Shown: positions 1 to 7,989 of the stretch, one piece after another
Layout: each line of letters begins with the position of its first letter
Position numbering within the stretch: position 1 is the first letter of the stretch
From: an uncultured Microcaldota archaeon
GTDB taxonomy: Archaea > Micrarchaeota > Micrarchaeia > Burarchaeales > Fermentimicrarchaeaceae
NCBI GenBank assembly: GCA_903884505.1
Contig: CAISET010000025.1
Span: 1-58,921, forward strand
Length of the DNA stretch: 58,921 nucleotides
Direction of reading: 5' to 3'
Made by a program: the position numbers and the translations under genes
Notes under the pieces: model-generated
What the model was told of the DNA's origin: nothing
The model's input: only the letters and a program-made list of their open reading frames with translations
Database searches by the model: none

Positions 1-1811
1 TCCTTATCTCCCAGCGCCGCAATCAGCGGCTCCACTGCGGGTTCCCCCATCCCCACCAACACTCCCGCAGCGCCATCACGCACACCCGCATCCGTATATC
101 CAAGCGCTACAATCAGCGGCCTCACTACTGGTTTCCCCATCCCCGTCACTATCTCTGCCGCCATCGTGCGTATGCCTGCCTCCTTATCTCCCAGCGCCGC
201 AATCAGCGGCTCCACTGCGGGTTCCCCCATCCCCACCAACACTCCCGCAGCGCCATCACGCACACCCGCATCCGTATATCCAAGCGCTACAATCAGCGGT
301 CTAACTGCGGGTTCCCCCATCTTCGCCAGCACCCTTGCAGCAGCCTCATGAGCACTTGCATCAGTATCTCCCAGTTCCTTAATCAGCGGCTCCACGGCCG
401 GTTTCCCTATCCTCACCAGCGCTTCAACTGCACTTTTCAGCACCCTCGACTCCTCATACCCAAGCGCCTTAATTAACGGCGCTATCGCTCTGTCATCCCC
501 TATTTTCCCAAGCGCCTCTACCGCCTCTTGTCGCACAGTTACGTCCTTATCCCGAATCGCCGCAATCAGCGGTTCTACTACCCTTTCATCCCTAATCCCA
601 CTCAGCGCAAATACCGCCAAAAAGCGTACGTTAGTATTCTTATCTCCAAGCGCCATGACCAGTGGCCCCACGGCCGGTTTCCCGATCTGCATCAATGCAA
701 TCGCTGCGCCTAGATGTACGCCGGTGTCCTTACTTCGCAGTTCCCTGACCAGCGGCCCCACTGCCGTCTCATCCTTAATTTTTCCAAGTGCTAAGGCTGC
801 ATGTCTATGTACGCTCGCATCAGTGTCCTCAAGTGCCTTAATCAACGGGTCTAATGCCCGCTTTGTCCCTATTCCCCCAAGCGCCTTTGCTGCCCCTTCG
901 CGTACATTCGCATCTTTATCTCCCAGCGCAGCAATCAGCGGCTCCACTGCCGGCTCCCCCATCTTCGCCAGCACTCCCGCAGCACCGTCACGCACACTTA
1001 CCTTCGTATTTCCCAGCGCCACAATCAGCGGCTCAACTGCCCCCGCACCTATGCTTCCGAGTGCAGATGCCGCACAGGAACGAACGTTCGAATCCTTGTC
1101 TCCAAGGGCCTTCACCAGCGGCTCCACGGCCGGTTTCCCTATCCTCACCAGCGCTTCAACTGCACTTTTCCGCACACCGGACTCATCATCCCGAAGCACC
1201 TTAATCAGCGGCGCTACTGCTATCTCATCCCCTATTTTCCCAAGCGCCCAAGCCGCACCAACACGCCCATTCGCATCTTTGTCTCCCAGTGCCGCAATAA
1301 GCGATTCCACTGCGGGCTCCCCCATCTTCGCCAGCACCCCAGCAGCCCCGTCACGCAAACCTGTATCCGTATCTCCCAGTGCCGCAATAAGCGGCTTTAT
1401 TGCGGGCTCACCCATCCTCACCAGCACCCCCGCAGCGCCATCACGCACATTCGCATCTTTGTCTCTCAGCGCCGCAATCAGCGGCTCAACTGTCCCCGTG
1501 CGTATCTTTCCGAGCGCACGTGCCGCATCGTAACGAACGTTCGAATCCTCGTCTCCAAGTGCCTTGATAAGCGGCTCAACTGCCTGCGCGTAGCCCATAC
1601 TTCCGAGTGCAGATGCCGCGCATGAACGAACGTTCGAATCCTTATTTCCAAGGGCCTTGATCAGAGGATCGACTATCTCGTTTACCGCGCGCAGCCCCCC
1701 TCCGACCCTCCATGCTGCCTCCATCAGTGCCCGTATTGCCTCTTCCTTTTCCTCATTACTGCCGTTCTCCAGTTTCTTTATGTTCCTTCGGATGCGGGCT
1801 GAGTCTAACAT
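1..1811 (-). CDS. HEAT/PBS-lyase-type repeat protein, 3' end outside window
   Basis: The minus strand is open from an ATG at 1811 to the window edge (over 600 codons). It translates as roughly 20 consecutive units of about 30 residues of the form VRDGAAGVLxxMGEPAVEPLIAALGDKDA, the signature of HEAT/PBS-lyase scaffold repeats. The first about 40 residues are a non-repeat cap. The ATG has a GAGGT Shine-Dalgarno 7 nt upstream. It is the last visible gene of a unit with the MoxR ATPase and VWA protein upstream, so it may be a scaffold or substrate adaptor for that chaperone pair; this is inference from context. Some repeat units are nearly identical at DNA level (1-119 equals 181-299), so the array is still recombining. 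The C-terminus is unseen. Confidence 0.85.
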   Translation of the reverse strand, partial: MLDSARIRRNIKKLENGSNEEKEEAIRALMEAAWRVGGGLRAVNEIVDPLIKALGNKDSNVRSCAASALGSMGYAQAVEPLIKALGDEDSNVRYDAARALGKIRTGTVEPLIAALRDKDANVRDGAAGVLVRMGEPAIKPLIAALGDTDTGLRDGAAGVLAKMGEPAVESLIAALGDKDANGRVGAAWALGKIGDEIAVAPLIKVLRDDESGVRKSAVEALVRIGKPAVEPLVKALGDKDSNVRSCAASALGSIGAGAVEPLIVALGNTKVSVRDGAAGVLAKMGEPAVEPLIAALGDKDANVREGAAKALGGIGTKRALDPLIKALEDTDASVHRHAALALGKIKDETAVGPLVRELRSKDTGVHLGAAIALMQIGKPAVGPLVMALGDKNTNVRFLAVFALSGIRDERVVEPLIAAIRDKDVTVRQEAVEALGKIGDDRAIAPLIKALGYEESRVLKSAVEALVRIGKPAVEPLIKELGDTDASAHEAAARVLAKMGEPAVRPLIVALGYTDAGVRDGAAGVLVGMGEPAVEPLIAALGDKEAGIRTMAAEIVTGMGKPVVRPLIVALGYTDAGVRDGAAGVLVGMGEPAVEPLIAALGDK

Positions 1812-1963
1812 AACCACGACCTCGTGATACTCACCTGTCTCAAAGCCCGCGCCGCAATTACCAGCCACAGCGCCGGGTTTCCAATTCCCGCCAACGGTTT
1901 AGCAAATCGGTAACCAAGCTCCATCAATCGCGCCAACACGGATTCATCAGGCACATCAAACAC
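1805..1963 (-). CDS. possible 52-aa protein between VWA and HEAT genes
   Basis: A short frame begins at a GTG (1963) inside the last codons of the VWA gene and ends with a TAG (1805-1807) that overlaps the ATG of the HEAT gene. It would be read by translational coupling on both sides. The predicted peptide is amphipathic (MFDVPDESVLARLMELG, then a hydrophobic stretch and RALRQ). No family is recognised. Support is only the tight double overlap and the absence of any other use of the 140-base gap; it could simply be spacer. Confidence 0.35.
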   Translation of the reverse strand: MFDVPDESVLARLMELGYRFAKPLAGIGNPALWLVIAARALRQVSITRSWLC

Positions 1964-4832
1964 CCAATCTAGTCACCTGCTTGTAAAACAGGGGGAACAT
2001 CAAGGGCAGCTGGCCGACATCCGATATCAAGAGGACCCGCCCCTCGCCGAAGACTTTACCCAACAAATAAATCTCATTTGGTTCCATGCGGACCGCGATG
2101 CAGAAGGCGACAACCCCTCTGGCAACCGCCTCGTCAACCGCCTTGCGCGTATCCTCCATCGCGTATTTGCCTTGGTAGTTGTCTCCGTCATCCGGGAAAC
2201 CATCGGATAGGACAAATAACAGCTTCGTCCGCTCTTCACGTTTCAATAGCAGTTCGGTGGCATGTCTTATCGCAGTGCCCATCCGTGTGCAGTTTCCCCC
2301 GCACTTGGTCTTGTTGCCAATCTGCTCGTTCCAGCCCTTTATTTTGTACATGTTCACCATGTCTTTTCCGATGCTATCAAACGCCCAGACTGCGAAAATA
2401 TCCCCAATCTCGCCGAGGGCAGCACCTAACGTGTGCATCGCCTGCAGCTCGATTTCAAAGACGCTAAGGTCTGCGGGTTTCGTGCAAATCGTGCTGCCGG
2501 ATGCGTCCACCAGCATAAGTGCTGCGACGGAACGCTTTATGCGCAAATTCTCGCTCCAAAATTTCGGCTGGGGATTCAGGCCGGCCCTCCGTTTCACCAG
2601 ATAATCCACGTAGAGCATCGGATCTACGTCCCGGCCGTCCTCCAGCCCGCGCTTCTTCCTTCTTTTCTTCGGAACAAGGCGCCTGAAAATCTCAACCACC
2701 TGGCTCGTGACCGGATGCGGGGGCAGGATTTCACCTTCCTCCGCCTCGACTTCCATCACGGTGGCCCAATCTTTCCTGTAAGTCCCTTTTCCGCCGTCCG
2801 CGTTCTGGTCCCACTCGCGGTACTTATGCTGCATCTTGCTCCCCCCGCTCAGATGCCCCCCGGTCTCGTCTGCGTCGTCTTTGGGCTGCGCGCCACTCCC
2901 TCCACCCCCTTGGCCGCCTTTGCTGCTCTTCTTCCCCCCATTTCCCCCACCGTCGCCTCCTTCCTTTTCCTTCTTTTTAGGCCGCACCTTGAGTTTGCTA
3001 TTTCCGAGCCCATCGAGATTCTCCTTGAACAGGTGGTTGTCAAATTGCTGCACGTCTTTGCTGTAATCCTGGTCTTTGAACATTTCTTTGAACCGCAATG
3101 CCACATCCACCGTGGCGTTGAATGAATTCGTTCCGTCCCCGCCTACCATCCCGCGTTTCGCGAGCTCCGCGAGTTCCAAGGCCTTATGCATCTTTCTGAC
3201 CGCTATCTGGCGCTCTATCAGCTTGCCCATCTCAAGAATCTCACGCTCGAGGCCGGCAATCCTCGCATTCGCATTTGAGAATGCAGTCCTCTCCTTCAAA
3301 GGCCGTCTTTTGTAGAGTTCGTTGCGCCTCTTCGTCAGCTCCCTTGCCCTCCCAATATCCCTCTCGCTATTCGCCTTTTTTATCTCTTCATCTATGGGTT
3401 TCAGGGGGGCGAGTAGCCCGTCCCTCTCCGGTATGAGCCTTTTAAGTTCCGCCCTCGCGTTTTCCCTCCGCCCGTCCACTTCGCCAAGGTCTATCGGGAC
3501 TATGACGAGCTGCAGGAATGCCTCGAGAACATGCGATGGATTGTTATCATCCGTGGGGACTGGTCTCGTTATGAGATGGCGCTGGTTGTTCGTTGTATAC
3601 TTCTCTTTGAACCCCACGTATTCGGCTTTCTGCAGGTCGTCAATGCGGCGGTCGTCAATCATATTGTTGATTTTGAATGCAAGCTCCGGCTCCTTAAAGA
3701 GTTCCCATAGGTCCTTCGCAGTTTTAAACTTCCTGGGGACGTCCTTCCCTCCCTTCACGAGTTTGAGCCTTCTCTCCTCCCCACCGGTATCGAGGACGGG
3801 TTTCCCATCAAGCGTCTCCACTTCCACATATTCGCTTTTCTCGTTGAGAAGATGCGGATTCCGTATCCTGTAGCCTAGCTTGTGCAACTCCGCTTCAAAT
3901 ACGCTTATCTCGAAACTTTTGCGCGCTACATGGCCGCACTCGTGGATTATGGTAAGCTTGTAGTCCTCTGCGTTCTCTTCTTTGGTCGGCCACTTTTTGA
4001 CTAGACTCGGCACAGTTATGCTCTCGTTGTCCGTGCAGAATGTGTCTCCATCTATCTTCAATCCGAGGTCCGTTCTCCCGGTCAAGCCCGCTACCCACGT
4101 CCGCATGTACGTCTCTATCTCGGAGGCGGCTTGGACCAGCACGTCGCATTCCCGCGCCCTCGTATACCAGTCCATGGATTCCGGCGTCTGGAACTCGAAA
4201 ATGAAAAGCACCTGCCCGAGGTCGTCCTTTACCTTCGCTGCGAGGTCGATAAGCTCCATGAAATCCACTGCCTGGTTTCCCATCTTCAGGTAGATTCTGG
4301 ACATGAAAGCGATGAAAAGCCTGTCTCCTTCCTCACCACCCTTCATAGCGCACCGCTTCGCATAATCGGCGAGCTTTGCGAGGTTGTACTCGCTTATCGC
4401 CAATAGCCCGGTCTCGTCATTTTCGTTTGAGAATTTCGAATAAAGCAAATCCCGGATGCGCGGGTCCCCACCTATCTTTTCCGTCTCATAGATGGCATAA
4501 TTCACCCACCTTGCAGCCATGATAAATTTCTCGCGCAAATAGTGTGAGGATTTCATCCAGCCCCTCGCATTCTGTATAGCCTCGTTGCGCAACCCCCAGT
4601 TGAATCGGTCTATGTCCAAGGCATCTTTGAGGAAGGAAACCGTCTTCTCGAGCCCGAATTCCGCGACGAGTGCCGGCGCATGTTTCTCAATTAGCGGTAC
4701 GCAGGGCCGGTATTGTGCACCCCATCTGCTGTTGTTCCATCTGTCTATTTCATGCGCTCCTTGGATGATTTGCTCAAGCTGCGGGGCATACGCTTGTCTT
4801 ACGGGCTTGTTTCGGTTAGCGAATAGTCCCAA
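1956..4832 (-). CDS. large NorD/CbbO-type VWA-domain protein with HExxH motif
   Basis: 958 residues. The C-terminal about 190 residues form a von Willebrand factor A domain with MIDAS motif DASGS (about 776-780) and a later SDGFPDDGD loop, as in NorD, CbbO and CobT-type partners of MoxR ATPases. The N-terminal part has HECGH at about 297-301 and an acidic IDDRRIDDL segment near 392-400. This resembles a zinc-binding arrangement but catalysis is unproven. A low-complexity Gly/Lys/Ser linker (about 620-690) separates the halves. The start is a TTG at 4832 preceded by GGGTGA; the MoxR gene ends 24 bases upstream. Such pairs remodel or insert metals into target enzymes. The target here is unknown; the HEAT protein downstream is a candidate. 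Confidence 0.85.
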   Translation of the reverse strand: MGLFANRNKPVRQAYAPQLEQIIQGAHEIDRWNNSRWGAQYRPCVPLIEKHAPALVAEFGLEKTVSFLKDALDIDRFNWGLRNEAIQNARGWMKSSHYLREKFIMAARWVNYAIYETEKIGGDPRIRDLLYSKFSNENDETGLLAISEYNLAKLADYAKRCAMKGGEEGDRLFIAFMSRIYLKMGNQAVDFMELIDLAAKVKDDLGQVLFIFEFQTPESMDWYTRARECDVLVQAASEIETYMRTWVAGLTGRTDLGLKIDGDTFCTDNESITVPSLVKKWPTKEENAEDYKLTIIHECGHVARKSFEISVFEAELHKLGYRIRNPHLLNEKSEYVEVETLDGKPVLDTGGEERRLKLVKGGKDVPRKFKTAKDLWELFKEPELAFKINNMIDDRRIDDLQKAEYVGFKEKYTTNNQRHLITRPVPTDDNNPSHVLEAFLQLVIVPIDLGEVDGRRENARAELKRLIPERDGLLAPLKPIDEEIKKANSERDIGRARELTKRRNELYKRRPLKERTAFSNANARIAGLEREILEMGKLIERQIAVRKMHKALELAELAKRGMVGGDGTNSFNATVDVALRFKEMFKDQDYSKDVQQFDNHLFKENLDGLGNSKLKVRPKKKEKEGGDGGGNGGKKSSKGGQGGGGSGAQPKDDADETGGHLSGGSKMQHKYREWDQNADGGKGTYRKDWATVMEVEAEEGEILPPHPVTSQVVEIFRRLVPKKRRKKRGLEDGRDVDPMLYVDYLVKRRAGLNPQPKFWSENLRIKRSVAALMLVDASGSTICTKPADLSVFEIELQAMHTLGAALGEIGDIFAVWAFDSIGKDMVNMYKIKGWNEQIGNKTKCGGNCTRMGTAIRHATELLLKREERTKLLFVLSDGFPDDGDNYQGKYAMEDTRKAVDEAVARGVVAFCIAVRMEPNEIYLLGKVFGEGRVLLISDVGQLPLMFPLFYKQVTRLGV

Positions 4833-4856
4833 GGAGTCACCCGTCCGCGGAAGAGC

Positions 4857-5828
4857 CTATGGGCTCTTCTTCTGCAATTGATTCGGCACGCGGCTTTTCA
4901 CGATGTCTACGATGGCCATTATCCGTTGTTCGGCATCCGTTGCAGTGTCCGATATTATGCGCTCAGCAATCGCGACCTTCGCCGCGACCTCTATGCTAAA
5001 CCCACTGCACCACATCTTCAGCGCGTCGATGATGGTTCCGTCCCCAGGCTTTTCCACCATGGGGATGGCTCCTGTTCCATCGGGTGTCATGTTGTTATTC
5101 GCGTGGACCTTTCGGAGATCATAAACCCCATCCCATATCCCATCGGCGACCCTCCTGACTGTGCTATCCTTCGCATATGCCGACTCCAGCTTGGATAGTG
5201 CCATCTCTATTGCAGTCTCCTTTGGGAGGTAGTCGAACCTGATGGCCAGTGGCCTGCGTTTCAGGGCAGGCGAGCTCTCAAGCGCGTACATCCCGCCCGG
5301 ATTCATCGCGAACATTATTATGACGCTCGGGGAAAGGTCATAATTCTCGAACGTGAGCGGGTTCGTGAACTGGCGGGAGTCGAGCACGGGATGGAGGGCC
5401 GCCACTATATTCTTGTCAGCGAGGTTAAAGTCGTCGATAAGTATGACTGCCTGTCCATCCATTATCCCCTTAAGCACGGGGCCTGGGCTTACTATGAACT
5501 CTCCGGTTGAATCCGGAGCCAGTGAGCCGAAGAAATCCCTGGTAGTCGTGTCTTCATTGCACGGTACGCGGTAGAAACCAAGGCCTTTCTCCTTTGCGAA
5601 CCACATCGCAAAAGCCGTCTTCCCGCATCCCGGCGGGCCCTTCATAAGGAGCGCCTTCCCGTCCTTTAGGCAATATTCCGCGATGCTCTTCTCGTTCTCG
5701 CCGCTTATGTTGCGGAAGAAGTAGTCCTCCTTCGAGGGCTTCTGGCGATTTTTTCTTATAAGGTCCTGAGTGGGCTCAAGATAGCCCGTTTCCGTTCGGC
5801 GGTAGCCGTCTTTAGTAGTAGTTGACAT
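4857..5828 (-). CDS. MoxR-family AAA+ ATPase (NorQ/CbbQ-like)
   Basis: 323 residues with Walker A GPPGCGKT (64-71), Walker B VILIDDFN (about 128-135), sensor-1-like FAMNPGGMYALESS and an arginine-rich ALKRRPLAIRFDYL segment, the order expected for NorQ/CbbQ proteins. It is the first gene of the unit and is followed at 24 bases by its VWA partner, which is the usual gene pair of this chaperone class. A TATA element at 5851-5858 lies 27 bases before the ATG, so the mRNA should be leaderless. The N-terminal about 35 residues are an extension with no recognised domain. Confidence 0.9.
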   Translation of the reverse strand: MSTTTKDGYRRTETGYLEPTQDLIRKNRQKPSKEDYFFRNISGENEKSIAEYCLKDGKALLMKGPPGCGKTAFAMWFAKEKGLGFYRVPCNEDTTTRDFFGSLAPDSTGEFIVSPGPVLKGIMDGQAVILIDDFNLADKNIVAALHPVLDSRQFTNPLTFENYDLSPSVIIMFAMNPGGMYALESSPALKRRPLAIRFDYLPKETAIEMALSKLESAYAKDSTVRRVADGIWDGVYDLRKVHANNNMTPDGTGAIPMVEKPGDGTIIDALKMWCSGFSIEVAAKVAIAERIISDTATDAEQRIMAIVDIVKSRVPNQLQKKSP

Positions 5829-5850
5829 AGGCTATTTCGCCCAATTGCAG

Positions 5851-5858
5851 TATATATA
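5851..5858 (-). promoter_or_regulatory. TATA box of the MoxR operon
   Basis: The minus strand carries CGAAATCTATATATAC, a BRE-like A-run plus TATA box. Its centre is about 27 bases upstream of the ATG at 5828, the normal TATA-to-TSS distance, so transcription should begin at or beside the start codon. Confidence 0.65.
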
Positions 5859-5967
5859 GATTTCGCATTCCGTATGGACTGCGAAATTCGAATGAATCGA
5901 AGACGGAGCCGGGCCCGAAGATTGCGCCCCGGGCTTTCTTTTTTAATTTTCCGTTTTTCTCTTTTCG

Positions 5968-6192
5968 CTACTTTTTGCTCTGCAGCGCCAGGAATGCCAG
6001 CACGCCGATAATCACGTACATGAGGAACCCATAGACGCAGGTCGGCAGCCCGAGAATTTTCGCGCTGGCAACCGCGCACGCCGCTCCTGAGGAAGCCCCG
6101 GGAAAAAGTTCGCCGAAGCTCAGGTAGCCCGAGAAGAGCATCCCGAACACCGAGAACAGCACTATCACTTTCAGGTATCCGTTCTTGTCCAT
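5968..6192 (-). CDS. 74-aa two-TM membrane protein, VKOR-like
   Basis: A small membrane protein with two hydrophobic segments (about 8-28 and 52-70). Between them is a loop with Cys in GAACAVASAKILGLPTCVYG. The C...GLPTCVYGF pattern recalls the core of vitamin K epoxide reductase-like proteins, but the four-helix bundle is only half present, so an oxidoreductase role is speculative. A TATA-like TTTTTTATAC lies about 33 bases upstream of the ATG, leaving a short leader. The 140 bases downstream to the MoxR promoter hold a GC-rich stretch and a T-run but no gene I can support. Confidence 0.6.
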   Translation of the reverse strand: MDKNGYLKVIVLFSVFGMLFSGYLSFGELFPGASSGAACAVASAKILGLPTCVYGFLMYVIIGVLAFLALQSKK

Positions 6193-6257
6193 GGCACCAC
6201 CGGCTTAGGCTGGTTTCTATGTGTATAAAAAACTGCCGCCTGATGGAGAAATAGACC

Positions 6258-7124
6258 TTATCCTTTCCTCTCCTCGTAGGGGACGTTGGTGTCCCACTTC
6301 GCCGCAGCAGCATCGGCCTTCGCCACCACTTCCTTTGCCTTCTCCCCGCCGAGGGCCTTTTCGAGCCTGGAATTGTTCCTGTCGAGCATCTTCTTCCCCT
6401 TCTCGACCCTCTTCCTGAGGAGCCTGCCGAAGACCTTGTGCTCATACGCCCTCTGCACGACAGCGCCCTTCCACCAGATGAAGCCATCAATCACATAGCG
6501 CACCGAGCTGTTGACGATGTTGCCGAGCGAATAAACTATCTGCTGCGGCGTCCCAATCATGTCAAGGTTCATCACCGCGTCAATAAGCTTCTGGGTCGCC
6601 TCAAGGGACGACCAGAGCGGCTGCCCGTACCTCATGCCAATAAGGGTTGGCACCCCGTCCGCAACATAGCCCGCCTTCCTAAGAATCTTCATCTCGAAAT
6701 ATGCCCTTGAGCCGTCAAGGCCAATCTCAATAGCTTTAAGCGCCGCGCCCACGCCCCTCGAATTGGGGATGGCATCAGCCATGGATTGCGCCGCATTCCA
6801 GCCACTCCCTGTCCTCCAGTAGTTTTTCATCCCTGTCCCGAGCTGGTCCCCGCCAATCTGCAGGCCGTAGGCAAGCCCCTGCCCCATGGTGAAGCCCGCA
6901 AAGACGCGGCCGGCGTAGTTGGCGCTTTCGGCCTTCTTCCTTGCCTTAATTCGCTCGACCGCAAGCCCGTGGAACTCCGCCTTCCTCCCGGCTGGCGCAG
7001 CCCCCATAACTGCCTTGTACTCATCCTTGTACGGGGAAATCCTTGAATACCAGCCGCTTCTCACATCGAGAGCAAACTCTGAGAATCCGCTGCGCTTCTC
7101 GACGCTGCCGGCCGCCTTCGACAT
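6258..7124 (-). CDS. unknown 288-aa protein with Lys-rich coiled C-terminus
   Basis: No family recognised. The middle (about 65-215) is rich in Gly and aromatic residues with moderately hydrophobic helices (YAGRVFAGFTMGQGLAYGL; SSVRYVIDGFIWWKGAVV), suggesting membrane association. The last about 65 residues are highly charged (RLLRKRVEKGKKMLDRNN) and probably helical. Its own TATA box CTTAAATAC (7146-7154) lies 26 bases upstream of the ATG and overlaps the stop codon of the preceding gene, so it is probably transcribed as a leaderless mRNA rather than only in an operon. Confidence 0.7.
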   Translation of the reverse strand: MSKAAGSVEKRSGFSEFALDVRSGWYSRISPYKDEYKAVMGAAPAGRKAEFHGLAVERIKARKKAESANYAGRVFAGFTMGQGLAYGLQIGGDQLGTGMKNYWRTGSGWNAAQSMADAIPNSRGVGAALKAIEIGLDGSRAYFEMKILRKAGYVADGVPTLIGMRYGQPLWSSLEATQKLIDAVMNLDMIGTPQQIVYSLGNIVNSSVRYVIDGFIWWKGAVVQRAYEHKVFGRLLRKRVEKGKKMLDRNNSRLEKALGGEKAKEVVAKADAAAAKWDTNVPYEERKG

Positions 7125-7145
7125 GCGCTATTTTATCCAGTTCCG

Positions 7146-7154
7146 GTATTTAAG
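7146..7154 (-). promoter_or_regulatory. TATA box overlapping the stop of the upstream gene
   Basis: Minus-strand CTTAAATAC is centred 26 bases upstream of the ATG at 7124 and includes the TAA stop (7150-7152) of the 87-aa gene, so promoter and stop codon share bases. Confidence 0.5.
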
Positions 7155-7413
7155 CCTGTTTTCTCCTCGTTCCGAAGAGCTTCCCGAGCCAGCCCCTGAT
7201 TCTCGCGAGCAGCCCGCCTTCGCCCGGCGCCTTGACTCCCCGCACCCGAATCAGCATCACATTGTGCGCAGCCTGGCTGTTCTTCGCCTTCTCGAGTGCA
7301 ATACGCCGCTCGCGGCTTCCCTTCTCCTTCACAATGACTTTGTGCCTTACCTTAACCCTCCAGCCATGCCGGAGCTCCTTCTCCTTCGGCTTCTGGACTA
7401 CAACGGTGGACAT
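7150..7413 (-). CDS. small basic protein, 87 aa, unknown
   Basis: A highly basic polypeptide (KEKELRHGWRVKVRHKVIVKEK, ending FGTRRKQA) with many Lys/Arg residues. It may bind nucleic acid, but no domain is recognised. The ATG at 7413 is 27.5 bases from the centre of the palindromic TATA at 7437-7444, which also serves nadM on the other strand. It is expected to be leaderless. Confidence 0.6.
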   Translation of the reverse strand: MSTVVVQKPKEKELRHGWRVKVRHKVIVKEKGSRERRIALEKAKNSQAAHNVMLIRVRGVKAPGEGGLLARIRGWLGKLFGTRRKQA

Positions 7414-7436
7414 GAAGGCATTTTCGCGCCCTCCTT

Positions 7437-7444
7437 TTTATAAA
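7437..7444. promoter_or_regulatory. palindromic bidirectional TATA box
   Basis: TTTATAAA, a perfect palindrome centred at 7440.5. The two divergent start codons (ATG at 7413 on minus, ATG at 7468 on plus) are each exactly 27.5 bases from the centre. One TBP site could therefore direct two leaderless transcripts. Confidence 0.7.
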
Positions 7445-7467
7445 CCCTTGAGCAAAACTCTCCCGAT

Positions 7468-7989
7468 ATGGCGAGAGGGCTTTTCGTAGGCAGGTTCCAG
7501 CCTTTCCATAATGGGCATCTTGAGGCAGTGAAAAGCATTCTCAGGGAATGCGATGAGGCCGTGATAGCGGTCGGAAGCTCGCAGAAGAGCCACGAGCCGG
7601 ACAACCTATTCACCGTGGGCGAAAGGATTGAGATGATTTACGAATCCCTCAAAGAAGCGGGGCTGGCCGGGAAGTGCCTCGTGGTCGGGATTCCGGACAT
7701 TAATTACAACGCGCTCTGGGCCAAGCACCTGAAAATCCTCTCCCCGGGCTTCGATTTCGTCTATTCCAACAGCCCGCTCGTGAAGAGGCTTTTCGAGGAG
7801 GAAAGGGTAAAGGTGAAGCCCCTAAAGATGGTGCAGAGAAACGAGTACGACGGGAGCCACATAAGGAAGCTGATGCTGGAGGGCAAAGGCGCCTGGAAAA
7901 GGCTGCTTCCTCCGGCTGCCGCGCGGATTGCCGCTGCCGTGAAGGCGGAAAAGCGGTTGAAGGAGATAATGGGGAGCGATAAACTATGA
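7468..7989 (+). CDS. nadM: nicotinamide-nucleotide adenylyltransferase
   Basis: 173 residues, the usual length of archaeal NadM. The N-terminal GRFQPFHNGHLEAV contains the HxGH nucleotidyltransferase motif (HNGH about 14-17), and GSHIRKLM near residue 130 replaces the ISxTxxR loop. It joins ATP to NMN (or nicotinate mononucleotide) to make NAD in the cytoplasm. It is first in a plus-strand operon: its stop overlaps the next start as ATGA. The promoter is the palindromic TATA at 7437-7444, giving a leaderless message. Confidence 0.93.
   Translation: MARGLFVGRFQPFHNGHLEAVKSILRECDEAVIAVGSSQKSHEPDNLFTVGERIEMIYESLKEAGLAGKCLVVGIPDINYNALWAKHLKILSPGFDFVYSNSPLVKRLFEEERVKVKPLKMVQRNEYDGSHIRKLMLEGKGAWKRLLPPAAARIAAAVKAEKRLKEIMGSDKL

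Noticed and set aside
166-1533. Plus-strand reading frames over the HEAT gene
   Set aside because: They are antisense to a clear repeat protein; composition (Pro/Ser/Ala) reflects the complement of the HEAT codons.
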